DNA of 11,024 nt from JBFLVN01 sp040758475 (lineage in GTDB: Bacteria > JAGRBM01). Below the pieces are notes generated by a model. The model worked only from the letters and a program-made list of their open reading frames with translations. It ran no database searches and had not been told where the DNA came from. Position numbers and translations under genes: made by a program. Shown here one piece after another: positions 6,085 to 11,024 of the stretch. The stretch spans positions 1-11,024 of the forward strand of contig JBFLVN010000124.1 of assembly GCA_040758475.1 (NCBI GenBank), in the 5' to 3' direction. The stretch's first letter is position 1. Every line of letters starts with the position of its first letter.

Positions 6085-7883
6085 GCGAAGAGACCCAGTT
6101 CTACGCCGAGGACCTCGTCAAATTCGGCTCGGCCGACAGCCGGCTCCTCCTCCGGCTGCTCCGGTACCTCCGCCCTTATTGGAAAATGGCGGTCCTGGCG
6201 GCGGTCCTTCTTCTGGCGAACACGGCTCTCATGATCGCGATTCCCGTCGTGCTCCAACGGTTCGTGGACCAGGTACTCGTCCCCCGCGATGCCGGGCGGC
6301 TCTGGGATTTTACCGTCCTCGTCCTCTCCCTCGTGACGGCCCAGGCCGTCTCGAGCGCTTTTCAGAGCTACCTCTTCGCGTGGCTCGGCCAGCGGGTCAT
6401 GTACGACATCCGCCGCGACCTCTTCAGCCGGGTGATCCACCTGCCCGTTTCCTATTTCGACAAGAACCCGGTGGGGCGCCTCGTCACCCGTGTTACGAAC
6501 GACATCGGTTCCCTAAACGAGCTTTTCGCGGGCGGGTTCATCCAGCTCATCAACGACGTTTTTCTGATCGCGTTCATCCTCCTCACCATGCTTTTCCTCG
6601 AATGGCGCCTGGGGCTCCTTATCCTGGGGCTTTTCGCCGTCCTGGCCGGGATCATCTGGTACTATTCGGGCAAAATCCGCGGCGTCTTGCGGGAATCCAA
6701 GCGCCTCATCGCCCGGATCAACGCCTTCCTGAACGAGAACATCACCGGGATGAAGATCATTCAGCTCTTCGGCCGGGAAGGCGAGCGGGACAAGATGTTC
6801 CGCGAGGTGGTGGGCCGTTACACGGACACCCAGTACGGCCTCCTCTCCCTGCAAAGCTATTTCCTCCCCGTTTCGACCTTCTTCGCCGGGTGCGTGGGCG
6901 CCCTCATTTTCTGGTACGGCGGCGGCCAGGTGCTCGCCGGTTTTACGACCATCGGGACGCTCGCGGCCTTCCAGACTTATTCCCAGATGCTCTATTTCCC
7001 GGTCCGCACGTTCACGGACAAGTACAACGTCCTCCTCCTCGCCTTCGCCTCGGCGGAGCGGATTTTCACCTTGATGGACGAAACCCCCGAACCGGAGCCA
7101 AAGACGGGGGAGACGGTTCCTTTGGCTCCTGGGAAGCGCGGTGAGATTGTCTTCGACCGCGTGGCTTTCGGCTACCGCTCCGACATCCAGGCCTTGCGGG
7201 AGATTTCCTTCCGCATCGCGCCGGGCGAGCGGGTGGCGGTCGTGGGGGCCACGGGCGCGGGAAAAACGACCCTCGTGAGTCTTTTGACGCGCTTCTACGA
7301 TTACCAGGGCGGAAGCATCCGGCTCGACGGCCGCGATATCCGGGAAATCCCGCGCGGGGAGATCCGCTCCCGCGTCGGCGTCGTCCAGCAGGACGTTTTC
7401 CTTTTTTCGGGAACCCTGCTCGAAAATCTCTTCCTTCCCGGGGAATGGTCCCCGGATGAGCGGCGCCGCAAGGCTGAAGAGATTTTTGAGGCCCTCGAAT
7501 GCACGGAGTTTTTGAAGAAACTCCCCAAAGGCCTGGACACCGAACTGGCCGAGCGCGGCGGAAACCTCTCGGCCGGCGAGCGCCAGCTCGTCGCCTTCGC
7601 CCGGCTCCTCTGTTTCGATCCGGAAGTCGTGATTCTCGACGAAGCCACCGCCAACATCGATTCGACGACCGAGCGCCTCCTCCAGCGGGCCACCGCGCGC
7701 CTCACCCGCGGCCGGACGAGTCTCTTAATCGCCCACCGGCTCTCCACCATCCTGGGGTGCGACCGGATATTGGTCCTCCACCACGGAAAGCTAGCCGAAG
7801 AGGGGACCCACGAAGAGCTTCTCGCCAAGGGCGGCATCTACGCGAAACTCTACACCCTCCAGTTCCAGCAGCAGGCGGTTTAG
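6081..7883 (+). CDS. ABC exporter subunit 2, consensus Walker B (heterodimer half)
   Basis: A 600-residue half-transporter, the partner of the preceding gene. The membrane domain spans about residues 20-325 with six hydrophobic stretches (near 35-58, 76-100, 152-174, 177-197, 259-280 and 286-310). The ATPase domain follows from about 353. Motifs are Walker A GATGAGKTT (389-397), Q437, Walker B VVILDE (516-521) with the catalytic E521, and H552. The signature is LSAGE (496-500) instead of LSGGQ. Together with D556 in subunit 1 this is complementary: Walker A/B of subunit 2 with the good signature of subunit 1 forms a consensus ATP site, and the reverse pair forms the degenerate site, as in LmrCD, BmrCD and TM287/288. 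The start is GTG at 6081, overlapping the previous stop. The stop at 7881-7883 overlaps the stop of the convergent DUF924 gene. Confidence 0.93.
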   Translation: MSEETQFYAEDLVKFGSADSRLLLRLLRYLRPYWKMAVLAAVLLLANTALMIAIPVVLQRFVDQVLVPRDAGRLWDFTVLVLSLVTAQAVSSAFQSYLFAWLGQRVMYDIRRDLFSRVIHLPVSYFDKNPVGRLVTRVTNDIGSLNELFAGGFIQLINDVFLIAFILLTMLFLEWRLGLLILGLFAVLAGIIWYYSGKIRGVLRESKRLIARINAFLNENITGMKIIQLFGREGERDKMFREVVGRYTDTQYGLLSLQSYFLPVSTFFAGCVGALIFWYGGGQVLAGFTTIGTLAAFQTYSQMLYFPVRTFTDKYNVLLLAFASAERIFTLMDETPEPEPKTGETVPLAPGKRGEIVFDRVAFGYRSDIQALREISFRIAPGERVAVVGATGAGKTTLVSLLTRFYDYQGGSIRLDGRDIREIPRGEIRSRVGVVQQDVFLFSGTLLENLFLPGEWSPDERRRKAEEIFEALECTEFLKKLPKGLDTELAERGGNLSAGERQLVAFARLLCFDPEVVILDEATANIDSTTERLLQRATARLTRGRTSLLIAHRLSTILGCDRILVLHHGKLAEEGTHEELLAKGGIYAKLYTLQFQQQAV

Positions 7884-8479
7884 AAAGACGATCCCGGCTG
7901 TTTGAGAAATTCTATTTCTTCCGGCGTGGATTTTCTTCCCAGAATTTCGTTCCGGTGGGGGAATCTTCCGAAGCGCAGCACGATCTCCGCGTGGAGTTTG
8001 GCGAACCGCAAAACTTCCTGTGCGACTAGCTGGAAAGACGCTGGCGCGTCCTTCGCGAATTGTTCGTGGACGGCGATGCTTCGTTTCTGAATCCCGGCAT
8101 CCTCGCTGTGCTGGAGCGGGAGGTAGCAGAACGGGCGGCACGCCCAGGGGAGGGCCTTATCGTGTTCCATTTCGATCCCCCGGAGGGCGAATCCCAAGGC
8201 TTTTTTATCGAACGAGAAGGACTTGGGAGTGTTGCGGTAGATATTCCGGGGGAACTGGTCCAGGAGAATCAACAGCGCGAGCCGCCCCCGCGGGAACGCC
8301 GCCCAGCCGTCGAAACTTCCCCGGCCAGCGAGAAATACGTCGTCTTCGAATTTTTCTTTGATCTCGGCATCGAAAGCGGGGTTCTTGGTGAACCACTTGG
8401 CCGCCCTGTCCACCGGATAGAAATCCTCCCGGGGCAGGGGGCCGAACCAGAAATCCAGGATGCGGTCGATTTCGGTCAT
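7880..8479 (-). CDS. DUF924 family protein
   Basis: A 199-residue soluble, mostly helical protein of the DUF924 family, whose biochemical function is not known to me. Conserved family segments are visible: ILDFWFG (7-13), LALLILLDQFPRNIYRNT (67-84), CYLPLQHSED (117-126), RFGRFPHRNEILGRKSTPEE (168-187) and FLKQPGSSF at the C-terminus. The length is normal and the protein appears intact. The ATG at 8479 shares four bases (ATGA) with the stop of the cyclase gene upstream on the same strand, so translation is probably coupled; there is no clear independent ribosome site. The TAA stop overlaps the TAG of the convergent ABC gene by two bases, leaving no room for a terminator between them. The operon position suggests a link to cAMP signalling, but DUF924 genes are widespread and the pairing may be coincidental. 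Confidence 0.88.
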   Translation of the reverse strand: MTEIDRILDFWFGPLPREDFYPVDRAAKWFTKNPAFDAEIKEKFEDDVFLAGRGSFDGWAAFPRGRLALLILLDQFPRNIYRNTPKSFSFDKKALGFALRGIEMEHDKALPWACRPFCYLPLQHSEDAGIQKRSIAVHEQFAKDAPASFQLVAQEVLRFAKLHAEIVLRFGRFPHRNEILGRKSTPEEIEFLKQPGSSF

Positions 8480-9729
8480 GAACTTGTGGGATTATTTTTC
8501 CCAGCGAGCAGATAGGTTGTGAGCCGCCCCTTCCCCTTCACTTCGATCTCCCCCCGGGGCTCGACGGCGAAGCGATCTCCTAATTTCCGGCGCGTCGCCT
8601 CGCTGATCTGGACGCGGCCTGGGATTCCGTGGGATTCCATGCGGCTCGCCGTATTCACCGTATCGCCCCAGAGGTCGTAGCTGTATTTCTTCTTTCCGAT
8701 CACCCCGGCGACGACGGGCCCCGTGTGGATGCCGATCCGCATCTGGAGTCCGTCCCCGAAGGCGTCGATCGCTTCCACCATTTCGAGGGCCATGCCGGCC
8801 ACCGCTTCGGCGTGGTCGGGCCGGGGTTCGGGAACCCCGCCCACCACCATGTAGGCGTCCCCGATGGTTTTAATTTTTTCGAGGCCATGCTTTTCGGCAA
8901 TCTCGTCGAACCGGGAAAAAATCCGGTTGAGGATATGCACGATCTCCGCCGGTTTTACTTTCTGGGAAAGGCTCGTAAAGCCCACGATATCGGAGAAGAG
9001 GACGGTGATCTCTTCGAAGCCGTCGGCGATGGTTTCCTCACCTTTCTTGAGCCGCGAGGCGATGGGGGCGGGAAGGATGTTGAGGAGGAGTCGTTCCGAG
9101 CGCGCCCGTTCCAGGGTGACGAGCTTGGACTCATAGAACGCCTGGCGCTGGTAGAGCTCGATGGTGTAGCAACCGAAGGCGCCGAGCAGGTTGGCCGCCA
9201 CGAGCCAGGCGGTGTTGTTGACGACGGCCATCATGGGATCGCCGCTCGCCGCCAGGGCGATCTCGTAAAGAAGGACCGTGAGGAAGGCCGTTCCGCTCGC
9301 CAGCACGAAACCCGCTTGCACCGTCGTGTAGAGGGCGAGGTCGATCAGGGCCACTCCGAAAAAAGCGTTCTCGCTGATCCAGGGGAGGGCCACCTGCATG
9401 GCGGCGATCCCGAGGCATGCGGTAAGGACGAGGGCCACGATGGGAATGCGCCAATAGCGCTTGAAAAGGCGATCGGGGGCGAATCCGAAAAGTGCGAGCA
9501 ACACAAATACCGGCAACAACACGAAACGGTACCGCCACATGATCTCGTAATGCTCGGGGTAGATCCACACGTCCCCCGCCGCGAAACCGAGCCAGGCGAG
9601 GAGCCAGACGATCATCACGGCGGCGAAGTGGCGCCGCATCCCGGAGGAGAGATCTTCCTGGAATTCTTCTTCCAGGGGCTTTTCCCGGAAGCGGAGCGTG
9701 ACCGGATGAAGGGGGGCCTTGTCTTTCAT
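8476..9729 (-). CDS. Membrane class III adenylate cyclase with six predicted helices
   Basis: A 417-residue enzyme expected to make cAMP from ATP at the inner membrane. The N-terminal half holds about six hydrophobic segments (near 32-52, 66-86, 95-113, 121-138, 140-160 and 172-190). A charged helical linker (about 193-218) leads to a cytoplasmic cyclase domain (about 238-412). The catalytic residues are complete: metal-binding D247 (FSDIVGFT) and D291 (IGDAYM), K287 and D352 for adenine recognition (EKIKTIGD, YDLWGD), N359 and R363. Lysine and aspartate at the base-selecting positions favour adenylate over guanylate cyclase. The plan resembles mycobacterial Rv1625c, which also pairs six helices with one cyclase domain and works as a homodimer. 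An in-frame TTG at 9735 adds two residues; I chose the ATG at 9729. Neither has a clear ribosome site. The 3' end overlaps the DUF924 start. No cAMP receptor is in the window. Confidence 0.9.
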   Translation of the reverse strand: MKDKAPLHPVTLRFREKPLEEEFQEDLSSGMRRHFAAVMIVWLLAWLGFAAGDVWIYPEHYEIMWRYRFVLLPVFVLLALFGFAPDRLFKRYWRIPIVALVLTACLGIAAMQVALPWISENAFFGVALIDLALYTTVQAGFVLASGTAFLTVLLYEIALAASGDPMMAVVNNTAWLVAANLLGAFGCYTIELYQRQAFYESKLVTLERARSERLLLNILPAPIASRLKKGEETIADGFEEITVLFSDIVGFTSLSQKVKPAEIVHILNRIFSRFDEIAEKHGLEKIKTIGDAYMVVGGVPEPRPDHAEAVAGMALEMVEAIDAFGDGLQMRIGIHTGPVVAGVIGKKKYSYDLWGDTVNTASRMESHGIPGRVQISEATRRKLGDRFAVEPRGEIEVKGKGRLTTYLLAGKNNPTSS

Positions 9730-9850
9730 GGGCAAGGCAAGGATGCCACAGGGGCTTTTATCCCGCTATGCTGCTCGTTTCGTGACACGCCCCACGGGCG
9801 GATCGCCTGCTGGGGGGTGGGCCGGGTAGAATCCTCCCAGGATTTCGCGC
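9730..9850. promoter_or_regulatory. Divergent intergenic region of the cyclase and radical SAM genes
   Basis: These 121 bases separate two divergently transcribed genes, so both promoters should lie here or within the gene starts. I found only a lone TATGCT (9767-9772) on the plus strand with no matching -35 element, and no convincing pair on the minus strand. The one solid element is AGGA at 9839-9842, eight bases before the radical SAM start at 9851. The promoter role is inferred from gene orientation. Confidence 0.4.
9839..9842 (+). promoter_or_regulatory. Ribosome-binding site of the radical SAM gene
   Basis: AGGA lies eight bases before the ATG at 9851. This is the usual spacing and supports that start. 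Confidence 0.55.
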
Positions 9851-10939
9851 ATGGGCCTTCTCTCCTTTTTCCGGCGCCGGGCGGAAAAGCCCCGGGGGCT
9901 TACGGTGGAGCTCACGAGCCACTGCGGCTACGACTGCGCCCCGTGCCCGCTCAACTTCTATACCGAGCCCGTAAAACGCCAGCACGCCCCGGCGGAGCGC
10001 CTGCGGAAGGTGATGGAGGAACTCGCCCCCCTGGACGTGGTCGACTTTACGGGGTGGGGCGAAGGGCTCCTCCATCCGGATTTAATGGATCTTGTTTCCT
10101 GCGCCGCCCGGTGCTCGAAGGAGACGACCCTAACGACGGCGGGCTCCCTTCTTTCCGAAAAACTTTCCAAGGGACTTATTGGCGCAGGGCTTTCGTACCT
10201 CATGGTATCGCTCGATTGCTCGACGCCGGAAACCTACCGGCAGCTAAAGCACAAGGACGAGTTTGGTCTCATCGTCTCGAACGTGGAGAAATTTCTCCGC
10301 TTGCGGGGGAAGAGTGGGAAAACCCGCCTTTCGCTCTCATTCGTCGTGATGCGGGAGAATCTGGCGGAAGCGGTTTCGTTCGCGGAGCTGTCGGGAAAAC
10401 TCGGCGCCGACCAGATCGTCTTCAAGACCGTGGTACCATTCGCTCGGGAAGAGCTCGAGCGCTCCGTGGATTCGGCTTATTACAGCGGCCTTCCGGAACT
10501 CGCCTCGCGGGCTCGGGAGGAAATCGCGAAAGCCACGCAGGTAGCGCTCGCCGCCGGAGTGGAAGTGGCCCGCTTCGGAGATTTTGAGAAAGGAACGCGC
10601 CACCGCTGCATGGCCTATGCGGAAGAGCGGCCGTATCTTCGGGCCGACGGCGCCGTGGCGCCCTGTTGCATGGGGGCCTATCCGGTGCAGCGGGTTTCTT
10701 CCTCGGGCGAAGCCCGGCCGCTTGCGCCGGCGGTTTTTGGAAATTTGGAAAACTCGGGATTTGGGGAAATTTGGCAGTCGCCGGCTTACGAGGAACTCCG
10801 CCGGGGTCTTCGGGATTTTTCAAAACCCCTGCCGGACCTCTGCCGGGATTGTCCTATCTGCCACAATTTCGCGCTGTCCGTGGAAACCCCGGTTACGACA
10901 TCGAAAATCCGCCGTTCACCGAAAGCACCTGCCCCGTGA
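9851..10939 (+). CDS. Radical SAM protein with SPASM/Twitch-like auxiliary cluster domain
   Basis: A 362-residue radical SAM enzyme of unknown substrate. The SAM-binding cluster motif is CGYDCAPC (C25, C29, C32). FTGWGEGLLHPDL (66-78) is the GGE-like segment that binds the SAM amino group, and VSLDCSTPETY (119-129) is another typical radical SAM strand. The C-terminal part has C253, then DGAVAPCC (C272, C273), then FGNLENSGFGEIWQSPAY (296-313) and CRDCPIC (C331, C334, C337). This pattern is typical of SPASM/Twitch proteins, but there are fewer cysteines than in a full seven-cysteine SPASM, so one auxiliary [4Fe-4S] cluster is the conservative reading. AGGA at 9839-9842 supports the ATG at 9851. 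No small precursor-peptide gene is visible next to it. The last 47 bases, encoding a basic proline-rich tail, overlap the convergent dehydrogenase gene. Peptide, sugar or tRNA modification are all possible. Confidence 0.85.
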   Translation: MGLLSFFRRRAEKPRGLTVELTSHCGYDCAPCPLNFYTEPVKRQHAPAERLRKVMEELAPLDVVDFTGWGEGLLHPDLMDLVSCAARCSKETTLTTAGSLLSEKLSKGLIGAGLSYLMVSLDCSTPETYRQLKHKDEFGLIVSNVEKFLRLRGKSGKTRLSLSFVVMRENLAEAVSFAELSGKLGADQIVFKTVVPFAREELERSVDSAYYSGLPELASRAREEIAKATQVALAAGVEVARFGDFEKGTRHRCMAYAEERPYLRADGAVAPCCMGAYPVQRVSSSGEARPLAPAVFGNLENSGFGEIWQSPAYEELRRGLRDFSKPLPDLCRDCPICHNFALSVETPVTTSKIRRSPKAPAP

Positions 10940-11024
10940 TCCAGTTGGATCTCTGCGAGGCGAAGAAGGCGATGGCGTTGGCGATGTCGTCGGGCTCTCC
11001 GAGGCGCCGAAGGGGATAGAGCTT
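10893..11024 (-). CDS. Short-chain dehydrogenase/reductase, C-terminal fragment
   Basis: The last 43 codons and stop of a gene whose start lies beyond the right edge of the window. Read on the minus strand the product begins KLYPLRRLGEPDDIANAIAF and ends in GQVLSVNGGFSMS. The PLRRLGEPDDIA and WITGQVLSVNGGF segments are hallmarks of the C-terminus of classical short-chain dehydrogenases such as FabG, which use NAD(P)H to reduce or oxidise alcohols and ketones. Cofactor-binding and catalytic residues lie outside the window, so the substrate cannot be judged. The stop at 10893-10895 lies inside the 3' end of the convergent radical SAM gene, giving a 47-base tail-to-tail overlap. Confidence 0.9.
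   Translation of the reverse strand, partial: KLYPLRRLGEPDDIANAIAFFASQRSNWITGQVLSVNGGFSMS

Noticed and set aside
5657..7144. A 495-codon plus-strand open frame in a second frame through both ABC genes
   Set aside because: The ABC motifs (Walker A, signature, Walker B) are all in the other frames. This one is rich in Pro and Arg, typical of an out-of-frame reading of GC-rich DNA.
9730..9850. cAMP receptor protein site or strong promoter in the divergent region
   Set aside because: I could not find a TGTGA/TCACA pair or a matched -35/-10 set, so no specific site is claimed.
8629..10587. A 652-codon open frame on the plus strand across the cyclase and radical SAM genes
   Set aside because: It is antisense to the cyclase and out of frame with the radical SAM gene. 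Its composition is low-complexity and no motif was seen.
1..11024. CRISPR array, tRNA, insertion sequence or tandem repeat block
   Set aside because: Scanning by eye showed no regularly spaced repeats, cloverleaf-like sequence, transposase motif or terminal inverted repeats. A computed repeat search could still find weak ones.

Overview
The window is GC-rich, densely packed bacterial DNA. A class III cyclase with a membrane domain, a heterodimeric ABC exporter, M17 leucyl aminopeptidase and a NuoI-type ferredoxin all point to Bacteria. A phosphorylating GAPDH of the archaeal (type II) family is the most phylogenetically unusual gene. I cannot place the organism more precisely from sequence alone; an uncultivated, respiring lineage is a guess. 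I saw no tRNA, rRNA, CRISPR array, insertion sequence or phage gene.

Layout. Positions 1-133 hold no gene I can support. On the plus strand come a small HdrC/SdhB-like iron-sulfur protein (134-583), leucyl aminopeptidase PepA (589-2139), a type II GAPDH-like dehydrogenase (2227-3297) and a stand-alone NuoI-like two-cluster ferredoxin (3419-4060). A hairpin (4083-4106) separates these from a two-gene heterodimeric ABC exporter (4132-6084 and 6081-7883), joined by a 4-base start/stop overlap. Two minus-strand genes converge on the exporter: a six-helix membrane adenylate cyclase (9729-8476) and a DUF924 protein (8479-7880), also joined by an ATGA overlap. Divergent from the cyclase is a radical SAM protein with an auxiliary-cluster C-terminal domain (9851-10939). 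Its 3' end overlaps the 3' end of a short-chain dehydrogenase that enters the window from the right on the minus strand (10893-11024).

How the genes may work together. The first four genes share one strand and include two iron-sulfur electron carriers flanking a peptidase and an aldehyde/GAP dehydrogenase. A redox module is possible, but only proximity supports it. The ABC pair is internally consistent: the first subunit has a degenerate catalytic carboxylate and a good signature motif, and the second has the reverse, which gives one consensus and one degenerate ATP site. The cyclase and DUF924 protein are translationally coupled, suggesting that DUF924 acts with cAMP signalling or is simply co-expressed. 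No single stretch is clearly a new defence or mobile system. The best leads are the single-cluster ferredoxin remnant, the divergent GAPDH active site with its structured leader, the cyclase-DUF924 pair, and the radical SAM protein with no obvious substrate.
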